39,345 nucleotides of DNA from Firmicutes bacterium ADurb.Bin300 (lineage in GTDB: Bacteria > Bacillota > Clostridia > Oscillospirales > Acutalibacteraceae), in contig MWBL01000014.1 of NCBI GenBank assembly GCA_002069015.1, positions 1 to 39,345 on the forward strand. Direction: 5' to 3'. Below, in pieces: positions 24,900 to 36,075 of this stretch (its first letter is position 1; every line of letters begins with the position of its first letter). Position numbers and translations under genes: made by a program. The notes under the pieces were generated by a model that made no database searches, was not told the origin of the DNA, and worked only from the letters and a program-made list of their open reading frames with translations.

Positions 24900-27800
24900 A
24901 TGTATAATGCCTCTAAGGTTGCGCAGGAAACTGAAAATATAGATTTCAAGGCAATAAAAATCGGCCTTGCCTCGCCCGAGCAAATCAGAAGCTGGTCATG
25001 CGGTGAGGTTAAAAAACCTGAAACAATTAACTACCGTACGCTTAAGCCGGAAAGAGACGGTTTGTTCTGTGAAAAGATTTTCGGACCCACGAAGGACTGG
25101 GAATGCCATTGCGGTAAATATAAAAGAATAAGATATAAAGGAAAAATATGCGAACGCTGCGGCGTTGAAATTACGAAAGCAAAGGTCAGACGGGAAAGAA
25201 TGGGGCACATCGAGCTTGCGGCTCCGGTATCTCATATCTGGTATTTTAAGGGCATCCCGTCAAGGATAGGACTTATACTTGACGTATCCCCGAGAGATCT
25301 TGAAAAGGTCTTGTATTATGCAAGATATATTGTTGTAGACCCGGGCGATACCCCACTTGAAAAGCTCCAGATTCTCTCCGATAAAGATTATGACAATATG
25401 GTTGAGAAATATGAGGACGCCTTTAGAGCGGGTATGGGAGCCGAGGCAATCAGGGAGCTTCTTGCCGAAATAGATTTGGACCGGATGTGTCAACAGCTTC
25501 GGGAGGAGCTTGAGAATGCTACGGGGCAAAAGAGGGCGCGTATACTGAAAAGGCTTGAAGTTGCCAATGTTTTCAAAAAATCGGGCAACCGCCCCGAGTG
25601 GATGATTCTTGATGTTATACCCGTAATTCCGCCCGACATTCGCCCGATGGTACAGCTTGACGGCGGCAGGTTTGCAACATCTGACCTCAACGATTTATAT
25701 CGCCGTGTAATAAACAGGAACAACCGCCTGCAAAAGCTTTTGGATTTAGGCGCACCCGAAATCATAGTGCGTAACGAAAAAAGGATGCTTCAAGAAGCGG
25801 TTGATGCGTTAATAGATAACGGCAGGCGCGGCAGACCCGTTACCGGACCCAATAACCGTGCTCTTAAGTCGCTTTCGGATATGCTTAAGGGCAAGCAGGG
25901 GCGTTTTAGGCAGAATCTTTTGGGAAAGCGTGTTGACTATTCCGGGCGCTCCGTCATAGTCGTCGGACCGGAGCTTAAAATTTATCAGTGCGGTCTTCCT
26001 AAAGAGATGGCACTTGAACTGTTTAAGCCGTTTGTAATGAAAAGGCTTTGGGAGCTTGGCATAGCCAACAATATTAAGTCGTCAAGAAAAATAGTTGAAC
26101 GCGCACGTCCCGAGGTGTGGGATGCTCTTGAGATAGTTATTAAGGACCATCCCGTTATGCTCAACCGTGCACCGACCCTTCACAGACTCGGAATACAGGC
26201 GTTTGAGCCGGTTCTTGTTGAAGGAAGAGCGATTAAGCTGCACCCCCTTGTGTGTACCGCATTCAATGCTGACTTTGACGGCGACCAGATGGCGGTTCAT
26301 GTTCCGCTTTCTGCGGAAGCTCAAGCGGAAGCGCGTTTTCTTATGCTTGCGGCAAACAATCTTCTTAAGCCTTCCGACGGAAGACCCGTAACCGTTCCCA
26401 CACAGGATATGGTATTAGGCTCTTATTACCTGACCCTTATAAAGCCAGGCGAAATAGGCGAGGGCAAAGTGTTCATGAATGTCGAAGAAGCAATCATGGC
26501 ATATGATGAGGGAGATATAGGTCTTCATGCCGAAATAAAAATCCGCATGACAAAGAAGGTTGGCGGAGAAAATGTCTCGAAAATTCTTTCTACGACTCTT
26601 GGGCGGGTTATATTCAACCAGCCCATACCGCAAGATCTCGGGTTTGTTGACAGGAAGAACCCCGATAACCTTTTTGCTCTTGAAATAGATACGCTTGTTG
26701 ATAAAAAGCGGCTTGGCAAGATAATAGACCGCTGTATAAAAATTCACGGAACTTCAAAAGCGGCGGAGGTTCTTGACAATATCAAGGCCCAGGGGTACAA
26801 GTATTCAACAAAAAGCGGTATTACCGTCGCCGTAAGCGATGCTACGATACCTGAAAGCAAGGCACAGTTTATTGCCGAAGCCGAATCGGAAATCGACCGT
26901 ATACACGATAATTATATGGCGGGCTTTATCAGCGACACGGAGCGCTCACGCAAGGTTATAGACACCTGGGAAAAATGCACCAAGAGGGTTTCCGCAGAGC
27001 TTACAAAGGGCATGGACCCTTATAATCCGATATTTATGATGCTCAATTCCGGCGCACGCGGAACCGACTCACAGCTTCGCCAGCTTGCCGGTATGCGCGG
27101 TCTTGTCGCCAACACTGCAGGTCGAACGATAGAAATACCCATAAGGGCAAACTATCGCGAGGGTCTTAACATTATTGAATACTTCATCTCTTCACGCGGA
27201 GCGCGTAAGGGTCTTGCCGATACTGCGCTTCGTACTGCGGACTCCGGATACCTGACAAGGCGTCTTGTCGACGTATCGCAGGATGTCATTATCAGAGAAC
27301 ACGACTGTCATTGCAAGGACGGCATAGAAATCAGCGACATAAAGGACGGAAACGACATAATCGAGCCGCTGAAAGAGAGGCTTATGGGACGTTTTCTGTT
27401 TGAACCGCTTGTAAATGCCGAAACAGGAGAGCTTATAGCGTCTGACGAGAATATACTCACTGATGACGAAGCAGAAAAAGTTGCAAATTATGTTAAAGAG
27501 ACCACCGGTAAAATCAAAATACGCTCTCTTCTTACGTGCGAGGCCGAACAGGGAGTATGTATTAAGTGTTACGGCGCTAACCTTGCAACGGCTGAATCTG
27601 TAACCGTTGGAGAGGCAGTCGGCATAATTGCCGCCCAGTCAATAGGCGAGCCGGGTACCCAGCTTACGATGAGGACATTCCATACGGGCGGTGTAACATC
27701 ATCCGCCGATATTACTCACGGTCTTCCGAGAGTTGAGGAGCTGTTCGAGGCGAGAAAACCCAAGACACTTTCAATTATTGCCGAAATCAGCGGAACGGTA

Positions 27801-28508
27801 TCCTTCTCGTTTGAAGAGAACAAGAGGAGTAAGCATGTCGTCATTACCGGCGAGGACTCGGTAAAGAAATATTTAATTCCTTACGATGCGCGTTTGCGTC
27901 CCGAGATTAAAGAAGGCGCTCAAATTAAAAAAGGAGATTATCTGACCGAGGGCTCGGTAAACCCGCACGATGTACTTGCGGTTTTAGGAGTTGAAGCTGT
28001 TCATAATTATCTGATAAAGGAAGTTCAAATGACCTATCGTATGCAGGGCGTTGATATAAACGACAAGCATATCGAGGTAATAATACGTCAGATGATGAGA
28101 AAAGATAAAGTTGAAGATCCTGGCTCAACGAGCTTGCTCCCGGGCTCGATGGTTGAAAAACGCGAGCTTGCCGCCGCTAATGCCGAGGCTGAAAAAGAGT
28201 GCGCCGCCAGAGGCGAGGAGTTTGTTCCCGCAGTAAGCGCCCCGATGCTTTTAGGTATTACAAAGGCCTCTCTTGCAACGGATTCATTCTTGTCTGCGGC
28301 TTCCTTCCAGGAAACGACGAGAGTTCTTACCGATGCCGCTATCAAAGGAAAAACAGACCCGCTGCTGGGACTCAAGGAAAATGTAATAATAGGCAAATTA
28401 CTTCCGTCGGGTACGGGAATGAAATGCTATTCCGATGTCCGTCTTCGCTCTAATTATGTAAAGGCTGACGCTTTTAACGAAATATCATTTGATGATATCG
28501 GAGGTTAA
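24900..28508 (+). CDS. rpoC: DNA-directed RNA polymerase subunit beta'
   Basis: 1202 residues. The N-terminal zinc ribbon is [20 protein letters not shown] near residues 68-87. The catalytic magnesium loop [16 protein letters not shown] lies at 456-471 with the three Asp residues 458, 460 and 462. The second zinc site comes from CHC (DCHCKDG), [11 protein letters not shown]. The trigger-loop/bridge region has [16 protein letters not shown]. It assembles with beta, alpha and omega into core polymerase. GAAGGAAAG precedes the ATG, 39 bases after rpoB. The C-terminus [19 protein letters not shown] is intact. No insertions or lineage-specific domains are obvious. Confidence 0.98.
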   Translation: MYNASKVAQETENIDFKAIKIGLASPEQIRSWSCGEVKKPETINYRTLKPERDGLFCEKIFGPTKDWECHCGKYKRIRYKGKICERCGVEITKAKVRRERMGHIELAAPVSHIWYFKGIPSRIGLILDVSPRDLEKVLYYARYIVVDPGDTPLEKLQILSDKDYDNMVEKYEDAFRAGMGAEAIRELLAEIDLDRMCQQLREELENATGQKRARILKRLEVANVFKKSGNRPEWMILDVIPVIPPDIRPMVQLDGGRFATSDLNDLYRRVINRNNRLQKLLDLGAPEIIVRNEKRMLQEAVDALIDNGRRGRPVTGPNNRALKSLSDMLKGKQGRFRQNLLGKRVDYSGRSVIVVGPELKIYQCGLPKEMALELFKPFVMKRLWELGIANNIKSSRKIVERARPEVWDALEIVIKDHPVMLNRAPTLHRLGIQAFEPVLVEGRAIKLHPLVCTAFNADFDGDQMAVHVPLSAEAQAEARFLMLAANNLLKPSDGRPVTVPTQDMVLGSYYLTLIKPGEIGEGKVFMNVEEAIMAYDEGDIGLHAEIKIRMTKKVGGENVSKILSTTLGRVIFNQPIPQDLGFVDRKNPDNLFALEIDTLVDKKRLGKIIDRCIKIHGTSKAAEVLDNIKAQGYKYSTKSGITVAVSDATIPESKAQFIAEAESEIDRIHDNYMAGFISDTERSRKVIDTWEKCTKRVSAELTKGMDPYNPIFMMLNSGARGTDSQLRQLAGMRGLVANTAGRTIEIPIRANYREGLNIIEYFISSRGARKGLADTALRTADSGYLTRRLVDVSQDVIIREHDCHCKDGIEISDIKDGNDIIEPLKERLMGRFLFEPLVNAETGELIASDENILTDDEAEKVANYVKETTGKIKIRSLLTCEAEQGVCIKCYGANLATAESVTVGEAVGIIAAQSIGEPGTQLTMRTFHTGGVTSSADITHGLPRVEELFEARKPKTLSIIAEISGTVSFSFEENKRSKHVVITGEDSVKKYLIPYDARLRPEIKEGAQIKKGDYLTEGSVNPHDVLAVLGVEAVHNYLIKEVQMTYRMQGVDINDKHIEVIIRQMMRKDKVEDPGSTSLLPGSMVEKRELAAANAEAEKECAARGEEFVPAVSAPMLLGITKASLATDSFLSAASFQETTRVLTDAAIKGKTDPLLGLKENVIIGKLLPSGTGMKCYSDVRLRSNYVKADAFNEISFDDIGG

Positions 28509-28530
28509 AAGCCTTGCAGGTCAAAAAGTA

Positions 28531-28559
28531 TTGACAAAAAAACAGGAAAATGATATCCT
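28531..28559 (+). promoter_or_regulatory. Promoter for the rpsL (str) operon
   Basis: TTGACA (28531-28536), 17 bases, then TATCCT (28554-28559) preceded by TGA, an extended -10. An inverted repeat CAGGA (28543-28547)/TCCTG (28556-28560) overlaps the -10. It lies 23 bases after rpoC, so the str operon can be transcribed apart from rpoBC. Confidence 0.72.
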
Positions 28560-28624
28560 GAACTTTGTCGTGTTTACGGGAAATCCCCGTTTCACATATA
28601 ATTTCAGATAAGGAGGTGTAATAT

Positions 28625-29047
28625 TTGCCGACATTTAATCAGCTTGTCCGTAACGGAAGAGAAACGCTCGAAAAGAAATCTAAGGCCCCCGCTTTAGGTA
28701 ACGGCTTTAACTCAAAGAAAAATATAATCACAGAAAAAAATTCTCCGCAAAAGAGAGGCGTTTGCACAGTCGTTAAAACCGATACCCCAAAGAAGCCTAA
28801 TTCCGCTTTGCGTAAGCTTGCAAGGGTACGTCTTACAAACGGGACAGAAGTTTCCGCTTATATTCCCGGCGTAGGGCATAATCTGCAGGAGCATAGCGTA
28901 GTTCTTATTCGAGGAGGCCGTGTTAAGGATATGCCGGGTGTGCGTTATCACATCATTCGCGGCACGCTTGACACCCAGGGCGTTTCCGGCAGAATGCAGG
29001 CGCGTTCAAAATACGGAGCAAAGCGTCCGAAATCAGCGAAAAAGTGA
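28625..29047 (+). CDS. rpsL: 30S ribosomal protein S12
   Basis: 140 residues from a TTG start at 28625, six bases after an ideal AGGAGGTG. The protein shows [20 protein letters not shown] with the Lys equivalent to E. coli Lys42, and [17 protein letters not shown] with the Lys equivalent to Lys87 and the Asp that is methylthiolated in many bacteria. Both Lys residues are the streptomycin-sensitive form. S12 sits at the decoding centre and sets accuracy. It is the first gene of the str operon. The tail is very basic, as in all S12 proteins. Confidence 0.97.
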   Translation: MPTFNQLVRNGRETLEKKSKAPALGNGFNSKKNIITEKNSPQKRGVCTVVKTDTPKKPNSALRKLARVRLTNGTEVSAYIPGVGHNLQEHSVVLIRGGRVKDMPGVRYHIIRGTLDTQGVSGRMQARSKYGAKRPKSAKK

Positions 29048-29075
29048 TTTCAAAAAGACATTCTTCTTGCAGGCG

Positions 29076-29671
<596 letters not shown>

Positions 29672-29711
29672 AGTATTTTACCGATTTTAGTTTTCATTAT
29701 TGGAGGATTTT

Positions 29712-31793
29712 ATGCCAAGGCAGCTCTCGTTGGATTTTACCAGAAACATCGGCATAATGGCACATATTGACGCAGGAAAAACCACTACTACCGAGCGTAT
29801 TCTTTTCTATTCCGGAATATCGCACAAGCTCGGAGAGGTTCATGAGGGCGCGGCCATAATGGATTGGATGCAGCAGGAACAAGAAAGAGGGATTACTATC
29901 ACCTCTGCCGCTACCACCTGTTTTTGGAAGGGACACAGAATAAATATTATTGACACTCCGGGGCACGTGGACTTTACGGTCGAGGTTGAGCGGTCTTTAA
30001 GAATTCTTGACGGGTCCGTTACGGTAATGTGCGCTAAGGGCGGAGTGGAGCCCCAGTCTGAAACCGTTTGGAGACAGGCTGATAAGTATAATATACCCAG
30101 GCTCATTTACGTCAATAAAATGGACATAACTGGGGCTGATTTTTTCAATGTTATAAAAATGGTGCACGAGCGGCTTAAATGTAACGCGGTGCCTATTCAG
30201 CTGCCTATTGGCTCCGAATCCGATTTTAAGGGGATTATTGACCTTGTAGAAATGGAAGCCGATATCTATTACGACGAGCTGGGCTTTGATGTAAGGGTTG
30301 AAGAAATTCCCGAGGATATGAAAGAGCTTGCTTTGAAGTATCACGAGCAGCTTCTTGAGCATGTGGCGGAGCAGGATGACGAGCTGCTTAATAAATACCT
30401 CAAAGGCGAACCCATATCTGTTCAGGAAATAAAGGCTTGCATACGAAAGGCAACCTTATCAAATCTGATGGTACCTGTAGTTTGCGGCACCTCATACAGA
30501 AATAAGGGAGTCCAAAAGCTTCTTGATGCCGTTGTGGATTATATGCCCGCGCCTACCGATGTTGAGGCAATTAAAGGTATAAATCCGAAGAAGGACAGGC
30601 AAGAGCAGCGTCTAAGCTCCGATAATGAGCCGTTCTCCGCACTTGCTTTTAAGATTGCCACAGACCCCTTTGTGGGGAAGCTGTGTTTTTTCAGAGTATA
30701 TTCGGGTAAGGTCAAAGCGGGAGCGACGGTTTACAATGCTGTCAAGCAAAGCAGGGAGAGAATGGGGCGCATTCTTCAAATGCACGCAAATCACAGGCAG
30801 GATCTTGATTGCTGCTATTCGGGAGATATTGCCGCCGCGGTAGGTCTGAAAAACACCTCCACGGGCGATACGCTTTGCGACGAGAAGCATCCCATAATTC
30901 TTGAGTCAATGGAATTCCCCGAGCCCGTAATAAGAGTCGCTATAGAGCCCAGAACAAAAGCCGGACAAGAAAAGATGGGTATTGCCCTTCAGAAGCTTTC
31001 CGAGGAGGACCCTACTTTTAAGCATTATACGGACGAGGAAACGGGTCAGACCATAATAGCCGGAATGGGCGAGCTTCATCTTGAAATCATCGTTGACAGG
31101 ATGCTTCGTGAATTCAGAGTCGAGGCTAATGTAGGAAAACCTCAAGTCGCATACAGGGAAACGATTACCACCTCTTCTAATGCCGATGTTAAGTATGCAA
31201 GGCAGACGGGCGGTCACGGTCAGTACGGACACGTAAAAATCCGTATTGAGCCTAACCCGCAAAAGGGCTATGAGTTTGAGAATAAGGTAGTCGGCGGCGC
31301 GATACCCAAGGAGTATATTACCCCGGTAGAGCAGGGCATCAAAGGTGCTATGCTTTCCGGTGTTCTTGCGGGATACAACGTAGTTGATGTTAAGGTAACG
31401 CTTTACGACGGCTCTTACCATGAAGTCGATTCCTCTGAGCTTGCATTTAAGTTAGCGGGTTCTATGGCATTCAAAGAGGCTATGCAAAAAGCGGTCCCCG
31501 TGCTGTTGGAGCCTATAATGAAGGTTACGGTTAATGTGCCTGACGAATATATCGGCGACGTTATAGGAGACATTACTTCACGAAGAGGGCTTGTGCAGGG
31601 AACTCAGGCGGGCGCGGGTGCGCAAGAGATAATTGCAAATGTACCGCTCTCTACAATGTTCGGTTACGCTACGGATTTGCGTTCAAAGACGCAGGGCAGG
31701 GGTCAATTTGTAATGGAGCCCAGTCATTATATGCCTATTCCCAAGAATATAACCGATACTATAATAACCGATAAATCCAAAAACAGCTTATAA
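29712..31793 (+). CDS. fusA: Elongation factor G
   Basis: 693 residues from ATG 29712 with GGAGG five bases upstream; a TTG at 29700 precedes the ribosome binding site. GTPase motifs are [18 protein letters not shown] (P-loop), [11 protein letters not shown] (switch I), [15 protein letters not shown] (switch II) and VNKMD. Domains II to V follow, with [17 protein letters not shown] and [15 protein letters not shown] in the middle and the domain [14 protein letters not shown] stretch. It drives ribosome translocation and recycling. It follows rpsG by 40 bases. Nothing suggests a fusidic-acid-resistance paralogue; all regions look like a housekeeping copy. Confidence 0.97.
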   Translation: MPRQLSLDFTRNIGIMAHIDAGKTTTTERILFYSGISHKLGEVHEGAAIMDWMQQEQERGITITSAATTCFWKGHRINIIDTPGHVDFTVEVERSLRILDGSVTVMCAKGGVEPQSETVWRQADKYNIPRLIYVNKMDITGADFFNVIKMVHERLKCNAVPIQLPIGSESDFKGIIDLVEMEADIYYDELGFDVRVEEIPEDMKELALKYHEQLLEHVAEQDDELLNKYLKGEPISVQEIKACIRKATLSNLMVPVVCGTSYRNKGVQKLLDAVVDYMPAPTDVEAIKGINPKKDRQEQRLSSDNEPFSALAFKIATDPFVGKLCFFRVYSGKVKAGATVYNAVKQSRERMGRILQMHANHRQDLDCCYSGDIAAAVGLKNTSTGDTLCDEKHPIILESMEFPEPVIRVAIEPRTKAGQEKMGIALQKLSEEDPTFKHYTDEETGQTIIAGMGELHLEIIVDRMLREFRVEANVGKPQVAYRETITTSSNADVKYARQTGGHGQYGHVKIRIEPNPQKGYEFENKVVGGAIPKEYITPVEQGIKGAMLSGVLAGYNVVDVKVTLYDGSYHEVDSSELAFKLAGSMAFKEAMQKAVPVLLEPIMKVTVNVPDEYIGDVIGDITSRRGLVQGTQAGAGAQEIIANVPLSTMFGYATDLRSKTQGRGQFVMEPSHYMPIPKNITDTIITDKSKNSL

Positions 31794-31806
31794 TTTACGA
31801 AAAGAC

Positions 31807-31835
31807 TTGAAATTATCAGTATTTTTTGGTAAACT
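31807..31835 (+). promoter_or_regulatory. Candidate internal promoter for tuf
   Basis: TTGAAA (31807-31812), 17 bases, then TAAACT (31830-31835) with TGG directly before it, an extended -10. It lies in the 95-base gap after fusA and could boost EF-Tu above the other str-operon products. Confidence 0.55.
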
Positions 31836-31888
31836 GCTTATCACAATGAAAAATAATTATTTATATTCGTATCAAAGGAGGAAAAAAA

Positions 31889-33091
31889 ATGGCAAAGCAA
31901 AAATTTGAAAGAACCAAACCCCACGTAAACATTGGTACAATGGGTCACGTTGACCATGGTAAGACCACTCTTACAGCCGCCATTACCAAGACGCTTGCTA
32001 TGAAGGGCAGCGCTCAGTTTATTGACTATTCCAACATCGACAAGGCGCCCGAGGAACGAGCACGCGGTATTACAATTAACACATCACATGTTGAATATGA
32101 GACAGATAACCGTCATTATGCTCACGTTGACTGCCCTGGTCACGCCGACTATATCAAGAATATGATTACGGGAGCGGCCCAAATGGATGGTGCCATACTC
32201 GTTATTGCAGCTACCGACGGACCTATGGCTCAGACTAAAGAGCACCTTCTTCTTGCCCGTCAGGTCGGCGTTCCCTCCATCGTAGTTTATTTGAATAAGT
32301 GTGACCAGGTTGACGATGACGAGCTGCTTGAGATTGTTGAAATGGAAGTTCGCGAAACACTTACGGCTTATGAATTTCCGGGTGATGATATTCCGATTAT
32401 TAAGGGCTCCGCTCTCGAAGCTCTTGAGTATAAGGGTAATGACCTTAACGCTCCCGAGCTCAAATCTATAATTGAGCTTATGGAAGCTGTTGATTCCTAT
32501 GTCCCGACTCCCGACCGTAAGGCAGACCTTCCGTTCCTTATGCCTGTTGAAGACGTTTTCACAATAACAGGCCGCGGCACGGTTGCTACGGGCAGAGTTG
32601 AGCGCGGAAAGCTCAAGACTGGCGACGAAGTTGAAATCGTAGGACTTAAAGAAGAAAATAAAAAGTCCGTTTGCACCGGTGTTGAAATGTTCCACAAAAT
32701 TCTCGACTATGCCGAGGCGGGCGACAACATAGGCGTTCTTCTCAGAGGCGTTCAAAGAACAGAGATTGAGCGCGGACAGGTACTGTGTAAGCCCGGCTCA
32801 ATTAAGCCGCTCACAAAGTTCCGCGGTCAGGTTTATGTCCTTTCAAAGGAAGAGGGCGGACGCCACACACCGTTCTTTAACAACTACCGTCCCCAGTTCT
32901 ATTTCAGAACCACCGATGTTACCGGTATAATCAAGCTTCCCGAAGGCGTTGAGATGTGTATGCCCGGCGACAATATTGAGATGGATGTTGAGCTTATCAC
33001 CCATATCGCTATTGAAGAGGGTCTTCGCTTCGCTATCCGTGAGGGCGGGCGTACCGTAGGTTCCGGTGTTGTTATAGCTGTCAACGAATAA
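31889..33091 (+). CDS. tuf: Elongation factor Tu
   Basis: 400 residues. GTPase motifs are [49 protein letters not shown] and [12 protein letters not shown]; domain II has [13 protein letters not shown] and domain [22 protein letters not shown]. It delivers aminoacyl-tRNA to the ribosome. AAAGGAGG precedes the ATG by nine A-rich bases. It is the last gene of the str operon and is followed by a strong intrinsic terminator. The window gives no sign of a second copy. Confidence 0.98.
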   Translation: MAKQKFERTKPHVNIGTMGHVDHGKTTLTAAITKTLAMKGSAQFIDYSNIDKAPEERARGITINTSHVEYETDNRHYAHVDCPGHADYIKNMITGAAQMDGAILVIAATDGPMAQTKEHLLLARQVGVPSIVVYLNKCDQVDDDELLEIVEMEVRETLTAYEFPGDDIPIIKGSALEALEYKGNDLNAPELKSIIELMEAVDSYVPTPDRKADLPFLMPVEDVFTITGRGTVATGRVERGKLKTGDEVEIVGLKEENKKSVCTGVEMFHKILDYAEAGDNIGVLLRGVQRTEIERGQVLCKPGSIKPLTKFRGQVYVLSKEEGGRHTPFFNNYRPQFYFRTTDVTGIIKLPEGVEMCMPGDNIEMDVELITHIAIEEGLRFAIREGGRTVGSGVVIAVNE

Positions 33092-33108
33092 GAAACACAC
33101 AAAATTAT

Positions 33109-33143
33109 CGGCAGGAAGAAAACTTCCTGCCGGACTTTTTTTT
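33109..33143 (+). terminator. Intrinsic terminator of tuf (and possibly of the convergent gene)
   Basis: CGGCAGGAAG (33109-33118) and CTTCCTGCCG (33123-33132) form a perfect 10-bp stem with an AAAA loop, followed after GAC by eight Ts (33136-33143). On the minus strand the stem is followed by a weaker ATAATTTTG, so it may also end the convergent dockerin gene. Confidence 0.93.
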
Positions 33144-33154
33144 GGCGCGCGCTT

Positions 33155-33922
33155 TTAATCACTGTAAATATAGCTATCCTTACACGCATATTCTACAGCC
33201 GGATGGTCAGCTAAAAGTCTGATTAGCAGTTCAGACTCGTCAATACCCGGGTTCTTTAAGTTAAGCACTAAAATCTGCGTATCGTTTTGATTAAAAATTG
33301 TTTCGACGGATTTTACCATATCTTCGTTAAAAAATTCCGAATCATAAATCCCGTCAGGATTTTGATATTTGGCGTTCATAATAACGATAATATGATCATC
33401 AGGGAACTCCTCGCATCTTAGCTCAAACCATGCCGAGTACATATCCAGACCAACACTTACCCTGAGTATGCTGCGGGCATCACTTATCATTTCACTTGCC
33501 GTGCAATCGATATCGCATGCCAAAAGTGCAAAGTAATCTTCGGCATCTTCAAGTCCGATGACTATGCGTAAAGCTTTTCTTGCGTCAGAAACTTCTACTT
33601 TGCCGTTGCAGTCAACATCCCCCAAAAGCACCGCTGTGCGAATAAGGGGTGTATCGGGTATATTAGCGTCCACAAGTGTAAGTGCTGCGCCGGTAGGAAT
33701 AAATTCATCATCATTAAGCCCGTTTCCCTCTCGATTTGCAATAGACATCAATTCAAAAGAGCTGAGCCTTTCTCTCATTTCACTTACAGTCATTTCTCCT
33801 GAAAGATAAATATAGTTTTCGGTTAAAAAAAAGTTTTCTTCAAAGTCCACCGCCGAAACGGGAAAAACAGACACCGAAATCAAAAACAACATAAGCATTA
33901 ATACTGCCAATAACTTTTTCAT
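33155..33922 (-). CDS. Secreted protein with two dockerin-type repeats
   Basis: 255 residues. A signal peptide is clear: MKKLLAVLMLMLFLISVSVF with cleavage near SAVD. Residues 30-93 form a beta-rich domain seen before dockerin repeats in Ruminococcaceae. Two EF-hand-like repeats follow: LGDVDCNGKVEVSDARKALR near 100 and CDIDCTASEMISDARSILRV near 135; the first keeps Asp/Asp/Asn calcium ligands, the second is degenerate. The C-terminal 80 residues end TQILVLNLKNPGIDESELLI then HPAVEYACKDSYIYSD, similar in style to subtilase propeptide/I9-type domains, but no peptidase is attached. It could be a cohesin-binding or inhibitor protein. The ribosome binding site AAGGAGG lies 8 bases before the ATG. 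Function unknown. Confidence 0.82.
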   Translation of the reverse strand: MKKLLAVLMLMLFLISVSVFPVSAVDFEENFFLTENYIYLSGEMTVSEMRERLSSFELMSIANREGNGLNDDEFIPTGAALTLVDANIPDTPLIRTAVLLGDVDCNGKVEVSDARKALRIVIGLEDAEDYFALLACDIDCTASEMISDARSILRVSVGLDMYSAWFELRCEEFPDDHIIVIMNAKYQNPDGIYDSEFFNEDMVKSVETIFNQNDTQILVLNLKNPGIDESELLIRLLADHPAVEYACKDSYIYSD

Positions 33923-34012
33923 AATAAAACCTCCTTAATATAATATAGAAAGTGTGTCTTTTACTTATTACAAAGCGGGAATTATCTAATACTAATACTT
34001 TTTTGTATATGT

Positions 34013-34303
34013 CTATTCGAGACCTGATGCTATTCGGAGTATCTTTCTTGCGTCCTCTACGGTTATTGTATCTGAATAATCAATATCGGCTAATACAAAT
34101 TGTAAAGGAGTAGGTGCTTCTAAATCAACAGCATACCGAAGAACTAATCTTGAATCTTCGACAGTAACAGCACCGTCAAAATCGACATCAGCCATTATGT
34201 AGCCGCCTACACTTAAAGCAGCCTTAAACGTATTTATTAATATCAAGTCTCCCGCCCCTTTGCGTTGGGGCGAGAGACCTTTTTGGTATTCGTTTACGAA
34301 CAA
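34013..34303 (-). pseudogene. Orphan dockerin-repeat fragment
   Basis: Up to 96 residues, but only the last 60 look like protein: ADVDFDGAVTVEDSRLVLRY and LADIDYSDTITVEDARKILR form a matched pair of dockerin-type repeats ending RIASGLE. There is no signal peptide and no catalytic partner. The longest form would start at TTG 34303 without a ribosome binding site and pass through the terminator hairpin at 34247-34278; a shorter form starts at ATG 34195 with AGGCGG about seven bases upstream. It is either the 3' remnant of a larger dockerin protein or a tiny cytosolic paralogue of the gene next to it. I favour a remnant. The calcium-ligand positions are mostly kept, so it has not decayed far. 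Confidence 0.55.
34247..34278 (-). terminator. Hairpin ending the acetyltransferase-lipoprotein transcript
   Basis: On the minus strand GTCTCTCGCCCC and GGGGCGGGAGAC pair over 12 bp with one G-U wobble and an eight-base loop, followed by TTGATATTAAT. On the plus strand the same pair is a C-A mismatch but is followed by CTTTTT. The wobble favours function in minus-strand RNA, 32 bases past the lipoprotein stop. Confidence 0.72.
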
Positions 34304-34310
34304 AAAACGC

Positions 34311-34820
34311 TTAAACGGTGGGTTTAAGGTACTTCATCGCGACCCATCCGCCCGTTTTGCCGTAGACAACATAGCCCCATTCACCCTTAAGGGCAAGCAC
34401 TTCAACCTTTGTACCTTTGGGGATTGTGCATATAGTCGTGGTATCATTGCTTGAGGAGGGAGCAAGACGAAGGCTTAAGGGGTCTGTTTTTGTGTTTACA
34501 ACATAATTACCTAATTCATAAACCTCGGGAGAGGAGGCATTCGTCGAAGAAGCTGTGCCGCCGCCGTAAGGGATAGTTGCAGAAATGCTTGTTCCCATAT
34601 TTGAGACACCTGCGTTTGCGGCGGATTCGGAGGTGCCGCTTGATTCGGAATTTGCACCCGTAGAGCTGCCCGCGGCGGGAAGCGTGTAGACGAGAGAAGA
34701 GGTAAGGGCTGTGCTGTCGGAGGACTCGCTTTCACCTGTTTCGGACAGCGAATTACATCCCGCGAAGATGATACAAAGTATGACGAGAAGGGAGCCGAGG
34801 AAGAAAATTTTCTTTTTCAT
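34311..34820 (-). CDS. SH3-domain lipoprotein
   Basis: 169 residues. The N-terminus MKKKIFFLGSLLVILCIIFA followed by GC is a lipoprotein signal with lipobox IFAGC, so the protein is anchored to the membrane outer face. Residues 25-100 are a Ser/Thr/Ala/Gly-rich linker of low complexity. The C-terminal 65 residues form a bacterial SH3 (SH3_3) domain: VNTKTDPLSLRLAPSSS, ICTIPKGTKVEVLALKGEWG and GGWVAMKYLKP. Such domains bind cell-wall peptides. The gene lies 27 bases after the acetyltransferase with GAAAGGA before the ATG, so both are probably co-transcribed. No enzymatic domain is attached. Confidence 0.86.
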   Translation of the reverse strand: MKKKIFFLGSLLVILCIIFAGCNSLSETGESESSDSTALTSSLVYTLPAAGSSTGANSESSGTSESAANAGVSNMGTSISATIPYGGGTASSTNASSPEVYELGNYVVNTKTDPLSLRLAPSSSNDTTTICTIPKGTKVEVLALKGEWGYVVYGKTGGWVAMKYLKPTV

Positions 34821-34847
34821 AAATATTATCCTTTCTGATAAGAATTA

Positions 34848-36008
34848 TTAGACATTATCCGCTCCCGCAACATAAAAAGGCAACGGGAGAACAGAGGATA
34901 AATCTGCGGGAATATCAATTTTTAAGGGAGAAATCCCAAACAGCAGTCTTAATGCCGTCAGATGCGCCAGCTCAAAATGCGGTTTGCTTTGCGTATAAAA
35001 TACCTTTACATCATTGTTTTTAATGCTAATATGTATATTTTCATCTCCCGCTTTACCGTGAATTAAAACGGTGTAGTCGATATCGCAAAGATGTGTATAG
35101 CTTGCCTTAAAGCATAAAAGAACCTCAATAGTGTGTCTGAAATTAAAAACGCTCAGGCATTCATCGGACGAAAGATAAAAGGATTCCGCAACATCGGACA
35201 AGAAAAGAACAAGCTTTTTTTGAAACAAAGGGAGAGAAATATTAAACGAACTGTGCTTACTGCTCTCAAGCATCGCAAGCAGGACATCCTTTATATCATC
35301 ATCGCTTACAAGAGCAAGCTCTGAAACTGTTGATTTTTCATCGGTTGAAATAAAATATCCCTTAAACTCTTCATTCCTCAAAAGAACATATACCTTTTGA
35401 CTCCAAGAGCATAAAATGTCGTATAGAGCGTTTCGCGGTCTGTCAAAACGGAACATCCTTGAAATATAAAGCTTATAAATGCTGTCAAGCAGCTTTATGT
35501 CGTCGGGGAGAAGAACGCGAATTTTGAAGTCGGTTTTGGCGGCGCCTCCAAAAGCATGCTGCATATTTTTCATCGAGATAAAGAAATTGCAGGCTTGTCC
35601 GCCCTTTTCAAATGAATAATAAGCATATCGCTGCCTTTGACCGCTTAAAAAACAAAGGTCTGTTTTGTTTTTAATCATTTCATCAAGGGCAAGGTTCATA
35701 CATTTGCCCATATAGCCCTTGCCTCGGCATTCGGGAGTTACCGCAACATTGCCGATTCCGGCACAGCGAAGCTGCATGCTGTTTACCGTCAAATTGTTAT
35801 AATAAAGCCCGACGCAGCCCTTTATTTCGCCTTCCTCACGCACTACTATGTTGTGAATTGCCGGATTATATTTTTCCTTATATAGCTTTGGAAGCGATTT
35901 ATAAAAATTAAATTCACTGTCATCGTCTGATGCAAAAACATTATTGATCATCCCGACGAGCTTGGCGTTTTCCTCCTTGATTCCCTTACCGATTGTCACT
36001 TTTTGCAC
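34848..36008 (-). CDS. Eis-like GNAT acetyltransferase
   Basis: 386 residues from GTG 36008. The N-terminal GNAT domain shows AGIGNVAVTPECRGKGYMGK, the acetyl-CoA pyrophosphate loop (R/Q-x-x-G-x-G/A), followed by LALDEMIKNKTDLCFLSGQR. A second GNAT-like middle part and a C-terminal SCP2-like part ending ISPLKIDIPADLSSVLPLPF match the three-domain plan and about 400-residue length of Eis/COG4552 proteins. Mycobacterial Eis acetylates aminoglycosides at several amines, but most members have no known substrate. ATG 36032 gives an eight-residue longer form but would leave a leader of only about 8 bases from the promoter and has no ribosome binding site; GTG 36008 has AAAAGG about 11 bases away. 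Confidence 0.85.
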   Translation of the reverse strand: MQKVTIGKGIKEENAKLVGMINNVFASDDDSEFNFYKSLPKLYKEKYNPAIHNIVVREEGEIKGCVGLYYNNLTVNSMQLRCAGIGNVAVTPECRGKGYMGKCMNLALDEMIKNKTDLCFLSGQRQRYAYYSFEKGGQACNFFISMKNMQHAFGGAAKTDFKIRVLLPDDIKLLDSIYKLYISRMFRFDRPRNALYDILCSWSQKVYVLLRNEEFKGYFISTDEKSTVSELALVSDDDIKDVLLAMLESSKHSSFNISLPLFQKKLVLFLSDVAESFYLSSDECLSVFNFRHTIEVLLCFKASYTHLCDIDYTVLIHGKAGDENIHISIKNNDVKVFYTQSKPHFELAHLTALRLLFGISPLKIDIPADLSSVLPLPFYVAGADNV

Positions 36009-36046
36009 ATTATTACCAGCCTTTTCCCTCATTGCTTATTATCGAA

Positions 36047-36075
36047 ATATTATCATAATAACAAGGATAAGTCAA
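36047..36075 (-). promoter_or_regulatory. Promoter for the acetyltransferase-lipoprotein operon
   Basis: Minus-strand TTGACT (36070-36075) and TAATAT (36047-36052) are 17 bases apart. The transcription start would be near 36040, supporting GTG 36008 over ATG 36032 as start codon. Confidence 0.72.

Noticed and set aside
32084-32755. 223-codon minus-strand ORF inside tuf
   Set aside because: Entirely antisense to EF-Tu; explained by codon bias of a highly expressed gene.
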